Shown: positions 1 to 7,988 of the stretch, piece by piece
Numbering within the stretch: position 1 is the first letter of the stretch
Layout: the number at the start of each line of letters is the position of its first letter
Assembly (NCBI RefSeq): GCF_037094465.1
Contig: NZ_CP146609.1
Location: forward strand, 1,613,501 to 1,677,500
Direction: 5' to 3'
DNA from: Pseudodesulfovibrio sp. 5S69
Lineage (GTDB): Bacteria; Desulfobacterota; Desulfovibrionia; Desulfovibrionales; Desulfovibrionaceae
Length of the DNA: 64,000 bases
Notes under the pieces: model-generated
What the model was told of the DNA's origin: nothing
The model's input: only the letters and a program-made list of their open reading frames with translations
Databases searched by the model: none
Position numbers and translations under genes: made by a program

Positions 1-91
1 TTTTGGGTCAAGTACCTACTTTACAGTTAGGTACTTACTAAAAGGTAAGTATGCCCACGCAAGGAGGATGAAAAACGAAAATTGAAACGAC

Positions 92-200
92 GTGCGCGCT
101 GAAGCGGGACGGGAGAGAAATTTTAATTGTTCTTTTGAACTGTCACAGCAGGTGATATGCGGAAAGTGGAAACTGAAGAATTTGTTCTATCTGGGACGGC
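92..200 (+). pseudogene. HxlR-type regulator remnant
   Basis: The translation contains FELSQQVICGKWKLKNL, which matches the start of the winged-helix domain of HxlR-family regulators (pattern ...VIGGKWK..IL...L). Similarity stops near position 200, where sequence related to an IS3-family OrfA on the other strand takes over, so the recognition helix and wing are missing. An AAGGAGG at 61-67 may be the old ribosome binding site, but the frame after the nearby ATG closes after five codons, so the 5' end is also damaged. Read as a dead gene fragment; the family call rests on a short stretch. Confidence 0.4.
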
Positions 201-355
201 CGCCAGTGGAGATGCCCCCCGTACTCCTTTTCCCTGCGATAAAAGGTCTGCTCGCTGATCCCCATTTTGCGGATCACTTCCTTCACGGGAGTCCCAGGCT
301 CGGCCAGGCGCAGAGCAAAGGCGATTTGTTCTTTAGTGTACCTTGATCTTTTCAC
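143..355 (-). pseudogene. IS3-family transposase OrfA fragment
   Basis: The first 47 or so residues (MKRSRYTKEQIAFALRLAE..., then KMGISEQTFYRREKEYGG) are the helix-turn-helix N-terminus of an IS3/IS911-type OrfA, with a good AGGAGG site just upstream on the minus strand. After YGG the reading frame enters unrelated sequence and ends, so the leucine-zipper part is gone, and no OrfB with its DDE core follows. This is an insertion-sequence scar abutting the HxlR-like remnant and cannot transpose. Confidence 0.7.
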
Positions 356-484
356 GACAAAATCCTCCTACTTTCTGATAGTCGATTTCGCCGGAAAACT
401 CACTTCGTCGGCGGACCTATTTCCGGGGAGCAGGTCACCCCGCGAACAGAGAGGGCCAGGGTCATCATAAATCTGGTAATCAAA

Positions 485-530
485 ATTGTTCTGAACAATG
501 GTTGACAGCAAGTAATCGGAAGGATAAAAA
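485..530 (+). promoter_or_regulatory. probable promoter of the iclR gene
   Basis: TTGACA at 502-507 is a consensus -35 box. An AT-rich run with GATAAAAA at 523-530 lies at a suitable distance for a -10. A perfect palindrome, ATTGTT-CTG-AACAAT (485-499), sits just upstream and could bind another regulator. The IclR-type operator at 549-565 lies downstream of this promoter, which would suit autorepression. Predicted from sequence only. Confidence 0.4.
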
Positions 531-548
531 AATAAAAAAATGAACGGA

Positions 549-565
549 GTGCGGTAATGTCGCAC
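549..565. promoter_or_regulatory. IclR operator copy 1
   Basis: GTGCGGTAATGTCGCAC is an imperfect version of the 17-bp palindrome found twice more at 1364 and 1557. It ends 11 bases before the iclR start codon, so bound regulator would block its own gene. The preceding bases (tgaac-gag) are also shared with copy 2, which suggests a local duplication of the whole site. Confidence 0.65.
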
Positions 566-576
566 AGAGGGTGAGC

Positions 577-1335
577 ATGTCAGAAGGTAGGATCATACAG
601 TCGGTAGCTAGGGCGCTGAGCATTTTGGAGCTGTTTGAGGGCTCCTCAATAGATCTGAGCGTTACGGAGATCGCCAATAAGCTCGATTTGAGCAAGAGTA
701 CTGCCTTTGGACTGATCAACACCCTGGCTCACAAAGGGTATCTTGAGCAGAATCCGCGTGATTCCAGATATTCACTCGGACTCAAGCTGCTTCGTCTGGG
801 TGGCATGGTCAGAAAACACAGCATCTTGTGTCGCAAGGCCAGGCCCTATCTGGAGCAGTTGGTAGACGAGTTCTCGGAGACCGTGCATTTGGCCGTGGAG
901 AAAAACGGCTTGGTTGTCTACATAGAGAAGATCCGCGGTGACAAGACCATATTCGTGCAGTCGGATGTGGGCGCGGAAAATCCCATGTACTGCACCGGTG
1001 TCGGGAAGTGCTTGCTGGCCTACATGCCCGAGGAGCGTCGGGAGCGTATCATCCGGCAGATGGGCGAACTGGAGCGGCGCGGCCCCAATACGATCACTGA
1101 TCGTGATGAACTCCGAAAAGAGCTTGAGAGCATCAGGGGCAAGGGGTATTGCTACGATGACGAGGAGTATGCACCTGGTCTGCTTTGTGTTGCCGCTCCG
1201 GTCGAAAGCCCGGGGGCAGGCGTTGTGGCTGCAGTGAGTCTTTCCGGAGCCAAAGCCGGCATTCCGTCCAGAAAAATGGAGGAACTGACGGCACGAGTGG
1301 TGGAAGTGGCCGGAATGATCAGCGCTGAATTGTAA
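577..1335 (+). CDS. IclR-family transcriptional regulator
   Basis: 252 residues, the usual IclR length. An N-terminal winged helix (about 5-65, with LSVTEIANKLDLSKSTAFG) is followed by the IclR effector domain (about 75-250), including the CTGVGKCLLAYM and YAPGLLCVAAPV segments that line the ligand pocket. I chose ATG 577 because AGAGG at 566-570 is spaced six bases from it; a GTG at 571 is in frame but too close. It lies just before a sugar-acid operon in the same direction and is bracketed by three copies of a 17-bp palindrome, so it most likely controls itself and that operon in response to the sugar acid or a keto-deoxy intermediate. Whether it represses or activates is not visible. Confidence 0.9.
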   Translation: MSEGRIIQSVARALSILELFEGSSIDLSVTEIANKLDLSKSTAFGLINTLAHKGYLEQNPRDSRYSLGLKLLRLGGMVRKHSILCRKARPYLEQLVDEFSETVHLAVEKNGLVVYIEKIRGDKTIFVQSDVGAENPMYCTGVGKCLLAYMPEERRERIIRQMGELERRGPNTITDRDELRKELESIRGKGYCYDDEEYAPGLLCVAAPVESPGAGVVAAVSLSGAKAGIPSRKMEELTARVVEVAGMISAEL

Positions 1336-1363
1336 TTTTTTTTTCGCAATAAAAGTGAACAGA

Positions 1364-1380
1364 GTGCGACAATGTCGCAC
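1364..1380. promoter_or_regulatory. IclR operator copy 2
   Basis: GTGCGACAATGTCGCAC is a perfect palindrome (8-bp arms, single central base), 28 bases after the iclR stop codon. With copy 3 at 1557 it places two sites 193 bp apart upstream of the aldolase gene, a spacing compatible with DNA looping. Confidence 0.7.
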
Positions 1381-1541
1381 CATTCTGAAAAGCAAGTGAT
1401 TACGAAGAACCAGTAGAAAGAATAAATAGCAACTGACACCTTGGAATTATTTGAGAAGTAGAAGGTGTTGGCATTATGTTGATTGGCAAGCTTTCTGTCG
1501 GAGAAAGCGGCCTGATGCCGCCAGTGTGGGAAAATTTGGCA

Positions 1542-1573
1542 TTGATAGCGAACGACGTGCGACTATGTCGCAC
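1542..1573 (+). promoter_or_regulatory. catabolic operon promoter with IclR operator copy 3
   Basis: GTGCGACTATGTCGCAC at 1557-1573 repeats the palindrome with only the central base changed. A possible -35 (TTGATA, 1542-1547) and -10 (TATGTC, 1564-1569) would put the operator over the -10 region, the arrangement expected for repression. The stretch 1381-1541 holds a short hairpin (arms GCTTTCT and AGAAAGC) and no gene. Confidence 0.55.
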
Positions 1574-1639
1574 ATTGTCGATGAATGATTACGTTTGATT
1601 CCGGGATAACCGGTTTGTTGTCAACTCAAGGAGATCAGA

Positions 1640-2518
1640 ATGTACAAAGGTATTTACACGGCAATTGCCACATTGTTCGACGTGGAAGGTGTCGTGGATA
1701 AGGCGGCCAACGCCAGGCTCGTCGACTACCTCATCGAAGCCGGGACGGACGGAGCTCTGTTCCTGGGTAGCACCGGCGAGTTCTTCAACATGAATATGGA
1801 GGAGAAGAAGGAGCACTTCTCGTTCATAGCCGACCATGCAAAGGGACGGTTTTCTCTGTTCGCCGGGACCGGCGGCATGGATATACGCGAGACCATTGAA
1901 CTGACGCAGCATGTGCAGGAGTGTGGTTTTGACGCGGCCGTGGTCATGTGCCCCTACTATTTCAACCTGCCGGAAACAAATATTCGAGAATATTTTGACC
2001 AGGTTGCGTCCAATGTGGACATCGACATACTGCTTTACAATTTCCCGGCACGGAATGGCGTGACCTACTCCCCGGAAATGATTCGGTCCCTTGTCGAGGA
2101 TCACAAGCACATCGTGGGCATCAAGGATTCAGGGTCCACCCTGGAGGACATGCGCCGCTACATCAGTGAAGTGGCCAATGCTATTGACGGGTTCAGTGTC
2201 TTCTCCGGGTTCGATGAGTTCTTGGTGCCAAACCTGCTTTCCGGCGGTGCGGGAACTATTGGAGCCCTGCCCAACTTTGAACCGGAGCTGTTCGTCAAGT
2301 TGCGCAAAGCCGTCGAGGCGGGTGACCTTGATGCCGTCCGCGCAGGCCAGAAGCGTCTGGCCGGTCTCATGAAGCTGTACACAGTGACCAATCCGTTCGT
2401 GGCTTCCGTCAAGTACGCGATCAATCAAAAGGTCGTTCCCACATATCCTGCAATGCGATTCAGTTCCCTGACCATCTCCGAGGAGGAAATGGCCCGGGTG
2501 AACGAAATTATTGCCTGA
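1640..2518 (+). CDS. DapA/NanA-family aldolase (2-keto-3-deoxy sugar acid type)
   Basis: 292 residues forming one TIM-barrel class I aldolase/lyase. Family signatures are GSTGE at 43-47, the catalytic tyrosine at Y133 (LLYNFPAR) and the Schiff-base lysine at K162 (VGIKDSGST). AAGGAG at 1627-1632 supports the start. Family members make dihydrodipicolinate, split sialic acid, or cleave keto-deoxy sugar acids to pyruvate and an aldehyde. The linked GntP permease, IlvD/Edd dehydratase and SDR point to the last role, for example 2-keto-3-deoxygluconate or -pentonate cleavage. No sugar kinase is present, so the route looks non-phosphorylated. The exact substrate is inference. Confidence 0.85.
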   Translation: MYKGIYTAIATLFDVEGVVDKAANARLVDYLIEAGTDGALFLGSTGEFFNMNMEEKKEHFSFIADHAKGRFSLFAGTGGMDIRETIELTQHVQECGFDAAVVMCPYYFNLPETNIREYFDQVASNVDIDILLYNFPARNGVTYSPEMIRSLVEDHKHIVGIKDSGSTLEDMRRYISEVANAIDGFSVFSGFDEFLVPNLLSGGAGTIGALPNFEPELFVKLRKAVEAGDLDAVRAGQKRLAGLMKLYTVTNPFVASVKYAINQKVVPTYPAMRFSSLTISEEEMARVNEIIA

Positions 2519-2610
2519 TGCTTTCCGTGGAATATTCCGGGCGGTTTTTGGAGGTTGCCGCCTTGGATCATATTCCGTAACGCTCACTTTCATTCCCTAA
2601 AGGAGGGAGT

Positions 2611-4026
2611 ATGACTCCTGGTATTTTTATAGTTGTTCTGGCGGTAGCTATCGCGGTCCTGATGCTGCTGATAATGAAGATCAAGATGCACCCGGTGCTG
2701 GCATTGTTTCTTACGACCCTGGGGCTTGGTCTGGCCCTTGGCAACGGCGTGGTTGGGTCGGTCAGTCTGATCAACTCAGGGTTCGGCGGTACTCTGAAAG
2801 GTATTGGTGTAACCATCATCCTGGGGTCCATCCTGGCCATGGGTATTCAGGATTCCGGGGCAGCTACATCCATTGCCAACTTCTTTACCCGCCTGTTCCG
2901 GGGTAAATGCCTTGAACTTGCACCGGCTCTGACCGCCTTCATCGTGTCCATTCCGGTCTTCGGCGACATCACCATGGTGCTGACCGCGCCCATCGCTTCG
3001 ATTCTGTCTCTGCGCCGAAAGATATCCATGTCTTCCATGGCCGCGTTCACCGGCCTCGGGCTGTTTCTGACCCACGGTCTGGTTCCACCTACTCCTGGTA
3101 TTCTGGCCATCGCTCTGTTGTATGGTGCGGACCTCGGTCTGACGATCTTCTGGGGTACGATCATCAGCGCCATTGCATTCTTCGGTACCTGGCTGCTGCT
3201 CCGCTCCTGGTGCGCCAAGGAATGGATCGCCCCTCGTGAGGACTTTGTTGAAGGCTTTGAACCGGCCAAGTCCGATGCCGTTGAAGAGATCGTCATCCAC
3301 GAACCCAATCTGCCCAACGCCTTCCTGGCCTTTTTGCCGGTTCTGATTCCGGTTGTGCTCATCACCTTCGCCTCGTTCGCCAAGGTTTCCATGGGGGAAG
3401 GCAGCGCTGTTTTGGGCTTCTTTTCCTCGGTCGGTGACCGTGTGATCGCCCTGTTGCTGGGCGTGGTTTTCACCATCGTTCTCGGCTTCATCAAGGCCGA
3501 CAAGGTCATGGCCCACCACAAGCGGATTACCGGCAGCGACAAGGAATCCCTCAAGGAAATCATATTCCACAACTGGGTTGGCCGCGGTCTTGTCGTGGCG
3601 CTGCTTCCCCTGTTGATCACCGCCATGGGTGGTGCCATGGGCGCGACCCTCAAGGCCGCTCCCGTCATCAAGGAACTGGGCGTGCTGGTCACTTCCAGCA
3701 ATATCCTGCCGATCCTGGTGCCGTATCTGACTGCCGTGATCCTGATGACCGCCGTCGGTTCCATGACCACAGCCGGTCTGACCGCCGCCGCTATCATCCT
3801 GCCCATGATGGATTCTCTGGGGCTGTCTCCTCTGGCAGCCACCCTGTCCATCGGTGCTGGGACCATGATGGTCAACCATCTGAACAACAGCGGCTTCTGG
3901 ATTATGTCCCAATTCTTCAACCTGAATACAAAACAGGGGATCAAGTACATTACGGTCCCGTGCGCCGTGGCTTCGGTCATCTCTATTGTTGCATTGATGA
4001 TCCTGGTTTCCATGGGCCTCATCTAA
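2611..4026 (+). CDS. GntP-family sugar-acid permease
   Basis: 471 residues, almost wholly hydrophobic with about a dozen membrane spans, matching the gluconate:H+ symporter family in length and motifs (GFGGTLKGIGVTIILG near the N-terminus, FVSIPVFGD-like segment at IVSIPVFGDI, GLVPPTPG in the middle). AAAGGAGG precedes the ATG. It lies 92 bp after the aldolase and 39 bp before the dehydratase, all in one direction, and so should import the acid that the neighbouring enzymes break down. GntP relatives carry gluconate, idonate, fructuronate or glycerate; sequence alone does not decide among them. Confidence 0.9.
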   Translation: MTPGIFIVVLAVAIAVLMLLIMKIKMHPVLALFLTTLGLGLALGNGVVGSVSLINSGFGGTLKGIGVTIILGSILAMGIQDSGAATSIANFFTRLFRGKCLELAPALTAFIVSIPVFGDITMVLTAPIASILSLRRKISMSSMAAFTGLGLFLTHGLVPPTPGILAIALLYGADLGLTIFWGTIISAIAFFGTWLLLRSWCAKEWIAPREDFVEGFEPAKSDAVEEIVIHEPNLPNAFLAFLPVLIPVVLITFASFAKVSMGEGSAVLGFFSSVGDRVIALLLGVVFTIVLGFIKADKVMAHHKRITGSDKESLKEIIFHNWVGRGLVVALLPLLITAMGGAMGATLKAAPVIKELGVLVTSSNILPILVPYLTAVILMTAVGSMTTAGLTAAAIILPMMDSLGLSPLAATLSIGAGTMMVNHLNNSGFWIMSQFFNLNTKQGIKYITVPCAVASVISIVALMILVSMGLI

Positions 4027-4065
4027 ACGTCGATATGAATGTGTTTAAACCCAAAGGATACGATA

Positions 4066-5757
4066 ATGAGTAAGTTTAAGAGCGAAGACATCCTTCAAGG
4101 AGAGGGCAGCGCCTTTTACCGCTCCCTCTACAAGGCCATGGGGTATTCTAATGATGAGTTGGAAAAACGTCCGATGATCGGTATCGCCAACTCCTGGACG
4201 ACTCTGGTGCCCGGACACACTAACCTCAAGCAGGTGGCAGAGTCCGTCAAAAACGGTATCTACCGGGGTGGTGGCACCGCCGTGGAGTTCGGCGTCATCG
4301 CCGCCTGTGACGGTATTGCCCAGGGGCATGACGGCATGCATTTTATTCTGCCCTCCCGTGAGTTGATCTGTGACTCCATCGAAGTACAGGCCCGGGCGCA
4401 TCGCCTGGATGCCCTCGTCCTTCTTGGTTCCTGCGACAAGATCGTTCCAGGCATGCTGATGGCCGCTGCCCGGTTGGATATCCCGGCGATCATGGTCCAC
4501 GGCGGCCCCATGGCGGGCGGCGTGGTCTTTGACGGTCGCAAGTCCGATCTGACCTCCATCTCCGAGGCCAGGGGCATGTATTCCTCCGGCAAAATCTCGT
4601 TCGATCAGTATGAAACTCTGGAGGACACCGTCTGCCCCGGCTGCGGTTCCTGTTCCTTCCTCGGAACGGCCAACACCATGTGCTGTCTGACCGAGGCGCT
4701 GGGCATGTGCCTGCCTGGCGGAGCACTGATCCCGGCAGTGCATTCCGATCGTATGCGTACGGCATTTGCCTCGGGCATGGCTGTCTGCGAGTTGGCCCGC
4801 AAGGAGATCACCTCCCGTCAGGTCATGACTCCGGAGGCCTTGGAAAATGCGGTCAGGGTCACCATGGCCATCAGCGGATCGACCAATGCCGTCCTGCACC
4901 TGAGCGCCATCGCCAATGAGGCGCAGATGGACGTCAATGTTCTGGATCTGTTCTCCAAGTATAATACTAATACCCCGCAGATCGCCAAGGTCAACCCCGC
5001 AGCCAAGTGGGACATGGAGGCGTTCTGGCAGGCGGGCGGTATTCCCCGTGTCATGCAGAATATGCGCACCCTCCTGCATGAGGATGTAATGACCTGCACC
5101 GGCCTGCCGCTGAACCGAAACTTGGACGATTACAAGTTCAAGTTCCCGGAGAACGACGAGATCATCAAACCCCTGGACGCTCCCTTCGGCCAGACCGGCG
5201 GCATCGCAGTGCTCCAGGGCAATTTGGCTCCCAAGACCGGAATCAGCAAGCCCGGGGCTATCGATCCTTCCCAGCATCGGTTCAAGGGAACGGCCAAGGT
5301 TTACAACTCCGAGGAGGAGGCCGAAGAGGCCATTCTCGGCGGCAAGATCGTGGACGGCGACGTGGTGGTCATCCGTTACGAAGGCCCCAAGGGCGGTCCC
5401 GGTATGCGCGAGATGTTCATGGCCATGAAGTACCTGTATGGCCGGGGGTTGAGCAAGACCACGGCCCTGATCACGGATGGCCGTTTTTCGGGCACCAACA
5501 ACGGTTGCTTTGTCGGTCACATCTCCCCGGAAGCGGCAGAGGGTGGGCCGTTGGCCATCGTGGAAGACGGCGATCTCATCTCAATTGATGTCATTGACGG
5601 CAAGCTCAATCTTGAGGTGCCTGAAGAAGAGATCAAACGCCGTTTCGAAAATTGGAAGAAACCCAAGCGCAAGTTCACTACCGGCTATCTTGAGCTGTAC
5701 TCCCGTGTTGCCACCTCAGCCGCCGAAGGCGCCATAATCAAGCGCGAGGCAGAGTAA
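4066..5757 (+). CDS. IlvD/Edd-family dehydratase, probably for a sugar acid
   Basis: 563 residues of the iron-sulfur dihydroxy-acid/sugar-acid dehydratase family. GSCDKIVPGM carries C123, and CPGCGSC carries C190, C193 and C196; ACDGIAQGHDGM and the C-terminal TDGRFSG motif are also present. Where many sugar-acid dehydratases have a further Fe-S cysteine in a PC[NH] motif, this protein has PGH (49-51), as some short IlvD proteins do. I chose ATG 4066 because AAGGA at 4054-4058 is well spaced; an upstream in-frame ATG at 4039 has no such site. It would turn an aldonic acid into a 2-keto-3-deoxy acid for the aldolase. A role in valine/isoleucine synthesis is possible but fits the operon less well. 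Confidence 0.85.
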   Translation: MSKFKSEDILQGEGSAFYRSLYKAMGYSNDELEKRPMIGIANSWTTLVPGHTNLKQVAESVKNGIYRGGGTAVEFGVIAACDGIAQGHDGMHFILPSRELICDSIEVQARAHRLDALVLLGSCDKIVPGMLMAAARLDIPAIMVHGGPMAGGVVFDGRKSDLTSISEARGMYSSGKISFDQYETLEDTVCPGCGSCSFLGTANTMCCLTEALGMCLPGGALIPAVHSDRMRTAFASGMAVCELARKEITSRQVMTPEALENAVRVTMAISGSTNAVLHLSAIANEAQMDVNVLDLFSKYNTNTPQIAKVNPAAKWDMEAFWQAGGIPRVMQNMRTLLHEDVMTCTGLPLNRNLDDYKFKFPENDEIIKPLDAPFGQTGGIAVLQGNLAPKTGISKPGAIDPSQHRFKGTAKVYNSEEEAEEAILGGKIVDGDVVVIRYEGPKGGPGMREMFMAMKYLYGRGLSKTTALITDGRFSGTNNGCFVGHISPEAAEGGPLAIVEDGDLISIDVIDGKLNLEVPEEEIKRRFENWKKPKRKFTTGYLELYSRVATSAAEGAIIKREAE

Positions 5758-6527
5758 TGCAACTGGACTTCACGGGAAAGACGGTGGTCGTTACCGGGGG
5801 GACTTCCGGCATCGGGCTGGCCATCGCTACGCTGTTTGCCGAGCTCAACGCCAAGGTGTCTGTCTGCGCACGGTCGGCAGAAAATGTCGACAGGGTGGTT
5901 GCCAACCTGCGGTCGCAAGGATTCGAAGCGCATGGCAAGAGCGTGGATGTGGCCGACAGCCGGTCCATGTTTGCCTATGCCAAGGAGGTTCAGGCCACGT
6001 TCGGCGACATCGATGTCTGGATCAGTAACGCGGGCGTGTATCCCCAGCACAAGCTCATCGACACCCCCGAGGACGTCTGGGAAAGGACCATTCGAACTAA
6101 TATGACCTCCATATACCTGGGCGGTCGCATTGCTCGGGACACAATGTCGGGGCGGGGAGGGGTGCTCATAAACGCCTCCTCCTTCGCCTCGGTCATGTCC
6201 TCCGTGGGCAGCGGCTTGTACGCAGCCACCAAGGCTGCCGTTACCAGTATGACCAAGACGTTGGCAGCGGAATTGGCCCCGTATGGCATTCGCGTCAACT
6301 GCTATATCCCGGGGGTCATCGATACGGCCATGACCCATCCGCTGCTGGGAAAAAATGGGGAGGCCATGCGTCGAACCATTGCCCTCAACAGATTCGGCAA
6401 ACCCAGGGACGTGGCAACGGCCGTCGCTTTCCTTGCATCACCCTATGCAGAGTATATCTCGGGTACCTCTCTTGAGATCAGCGGTGGCAAGTTTTGCACG
6501 CAGAATCCGACTGCTGCCTGGGAGTAG
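5757..6527 (+). CDS. SDR-family NAD(P)-dependent dehydrogenase
   Basis: 256 residues, a classical short-chain dehydrogenase. TGGTSGIG at 13-20 binds the cofactor, NAG is at 91-93, and the catalytic set is N115, S141/S142, Y155 and K159 in YAATK. Its ATG shares one base with the stop codon of the dehydratase (TAATG), so the two are translationally coupled. In this operon it most likely oxidises or reduces a sugar acid at one carbon, for example a keto-gluconate/gluconate conversion, to supply the dehydratase. Last gene of the operon; an intrinsic terminator follows. Confidence 0.88.
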   Translation: MQLDFTGKTVVVTGGTSGIGLAIATLFAELNAKVSVCARSAENVDRVVANLRSQGFEAHGKSVDVADSRSMFAYAKEVQATFGDIDVWISNAGVYPQHKLIDTPEDVWERTIRTNMTSIYLGGRIARDTMSGRGGVLINASSFASVMSSVGSGLYAATKAAVTSMTKTLAAELAPYGIRVNCYIPGVIDTAMTHPLLGKNGEAMRRTIALNRFGKPRDVATAVAFLASPYAEYISGTSLEISGGKFCTQNPTAAWE

Positions 6528-6585
6528 AAAGACGCTCCCAAAGCATGGCCTGTATGCAATAATTCAAATATGTTATGACAATAAC

Positions 6586-6625
6586 GGCAGCCCTGGGCAT
6601 CATGCTCACGGGCTGCCTTGTTTTT
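6586..6625 (+). terminator. intrinsic terminator of the sugar-acid operon
   Basis: GGCAGCCC (6586-6593) pairs perfectly with GGGCTGCC (6610-6617), followed by TTGTTTTT. It lies 58 bases after the SDR stop codon. Confidence 0.85.
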
Positions 6626-6719
6626 GTCCTTGGCGCACAAACTTGAAGCCCAATGAAGTTGGTCCAATAGAGCGGCCCCTCTTCTAGTCTCAGTCTGGGC
6701 TAGAAGTCTCTACTTTGCA

Positions 6720-6923
6720 ATGGACCGTACTTTACGGGGATTTTACTACCGCGTTAAACGCGACATGTTTTCTCCGAATCACAAGCCGAACGACTCCAGG
6801 CAACCCGATCGGACCAAACAAATGTGGCTGGTCCGGCATATACTCGTGCTGGCTTTAAGCAATGGCTTAAGAGTCTGTGAACTTGCCGCCTTGTGCATCG
6901 GGCACCCTCGTCAAATTTATTGA
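6720..6923 (+). pseudogene. possible tyrosine-recombinase fragment
   Basis: The short frame contains LALSNGLRVCELAALCIGH, which resembles the box I region of tyrosine recombinases (pattern LA..TGLR.SELLAL...D). Nothing around it supplies the R-H-R-Y catalytic set, and the frame closes at once. It lies outside the left tRNA repeat, so if real it is debris from an earlier integration at this tRNA rather than the integrase of the present island. The similarity is short and could be chance. Confidence 0.3.
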
Positions 6924-7002
6924 TTGTCGTAGGGTATACGTTCCGGCCACCCCAGGATCTCCCCTTGCATTCAAATGTATACCAGCCTGTATATCAGGAC
7001 AC

Positions 7003-7035
7003 AAAAAAAGCACTTACGACTTGTCGTAAGTGCTT
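7003..7035 (-). terminator. terminator of the original tRNA-Thr gene, now detached
   Basis: On the minus strand AAGCACTTACGAC (7023-7035) pairs perfectly with GTCGTAAGTGCTT (7008-7020), then runs into a T tract (A run 7003-7009 on the plus strand). It sits eight bases beyond the displaced tRNA 3' end at 7044, exactly where a tRNA terminator belongs. This marks position 7044 as the pre-insertion end of the tRNA gene. Confidence 0.8.
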
Positions 7036-7043
7036 GATTCCGT

Positions 7044-7089
7044 TGGAGTCAGGAATCGGAATTGAACCGACGACCTACTGATTACGAAT
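7044..7089 (-). repeat. attL: displaced 3' part of tRNA-Thr(CGU)
   Basis: These 46 bases repeat 46294-46339 with one mismatch (39 of them, 7051-7089, identical). On the minus strand the repeat runs from the anticodon loop to CCA. The 5' half of the tRNA is absent here, so this copy cannot make a tRNA. It is the left attachment site of an element inserted in the tRNA gene, with the intact gene at the right end. Confidence 0.9.
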
Positions 7090-7190
7090 TGGTATGGATG
7101 TTTTGAACGTGTGGTCTGTATTGCTTTGAAAAGATTGATATTGCTTGAAATGCTGAGTGCTCGGTATACTCTGGAAACTGCCGATAACTA

Positions 7191-7228
7191 CCCAAAACTA
7201 CCCAAAACTACCCAAAACTACCGAAAAG
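7191..7228. repeat. tandem 10-bp repeats just inside attL
   Basis: Three exact copies of cccaaaacta (7191-7220) and a partial fourth (ccgaaaag). About 100 bp inside the attachment site is where integrase arm-binding repeats often lie, but no integrase is encoded nearby. The function is a guess; the repeat itself is plain. Confidence 0.6.
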
Positions 7229-7350
7229 TGTCTGCAGTTTGCGTACATTGCATAGGGGGAGTTTATTCTGGTTTTGGCAACGATGTGGGGCATCCTCTGC
7301 AAAGTTGGCTTACCGACTTCAGTGCCTTTTGAGATGCTCAGACCATTACG

Positions 7351-7920
7351 TTAGTCATCGAAGTCACAATAGAGGTACCACCCTTTGGCCCCTTCAATTT
7401 TCCTGTGCACAGCCCAATACGATCGCCAAAGGCCTTTTTGCTGATCATAGCCGTCAATGTTGTCCACCAACAAAAACTCGCCTTCCGGGTGTGGTTCGTA
7501 CAAATAGCCTTTTGATGAACCGCCTGTGACCATTCCTATGCAACTTGACAGAAACAGAATTCTTGGATTGCCATTTGGAGAATAGGAGGCGTAAATTCCC
7601 CTTTCTGTAGAAATTTTTTTGAACAGCTTTCGGTACCGGGCAATCCTGTCAGGATTGTCGCTACGGGCTTTTCCATCGGCTAGTCTGTACCAATTGTCAT
7701 CCACTCTTCGGATGTCATCGTCTTGCTGTAGTTCGGAAACAACCTGTTCGAAAACAGCTCGATTGTCAGCGAAATTTTGAAGCATGACATCATCGGTGTC
7801 GTGGGGAGGGGATATGATGTTCGAAAACAGCCAACCTCCAACCAGAAGGAGTACGCAAAGACCACCAATCGATAAAAAAAACCATTTGACTGTTTTAATC
7901 AATAAATGCCTCAACTGCAT
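7351..7920 (-). CDS. membrane-anchored protein, candidate immunity protein
   Basis: 189 residues with no family I recognise. An N-terminal membrane helix (about 13-33, WFFLSIGGLCVLLLVGGWLF) is followed by a soluble domain of about 150 residues rich in aromatic and charged residues. It starts 68 bp after the toxin-44-like gene on the same strand, the usual order for toxin and immunity genes. That position, its lone membrane anchor and the lack of any other partner gene make immunity a reasonable guess, but there is no sequence evidence for binding. The ribosome binding site is weak (AAAGGG, rather far from the ATG). Confidence 0.55.
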   Translation of the reverse strand: MQLRHLLIKTVKWFFLSIGGLCVLLLVGGWLFSNIISPPHDTDDVMLQNFADNRAVFEQVVSELQQDDDIRRVDDNWYRLADGKARSDNPDRIARYRKLFKKISTERGIYASYSPNGNPRILFLSSCIGMVTGGSSKGYLYEPHPEGEFLLVDNIDGYDQQKGLWRSYWAVHRKIEGAKGWYLYCDFDD

Positions 7921-7988
7921 TTTATCATTGCCCTTTGCAGTATTTTACTGCGGGAACTTCAACTCCAGCCGTACTGTCGCAAAAATCG

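Noticed and set aside
2776..5520. Long minus-strand frames opposite the permease and dehydratase
   Set aside because: Their composition is that of antisense shadows of strongly supported plus-strand genes.
4066..5757. Naming the dehydratase ilvD
   Set aside because: The operon with GntP, aldolase and SDR under IclR suggests sugar-acid work; no other branched-chain gene is adjacent.
6893..7081. 62-codon frame ending in the attL repeat
   Set aside because: It reads through the tRNA terminator and the tRNA fragment, with no ribosome site and no family match.
7191..7228. CRISPR array
   Set aside because: The repeats are 10 bp and directly adjacent with no spacers; no Cas gene is present anywhere in the window.
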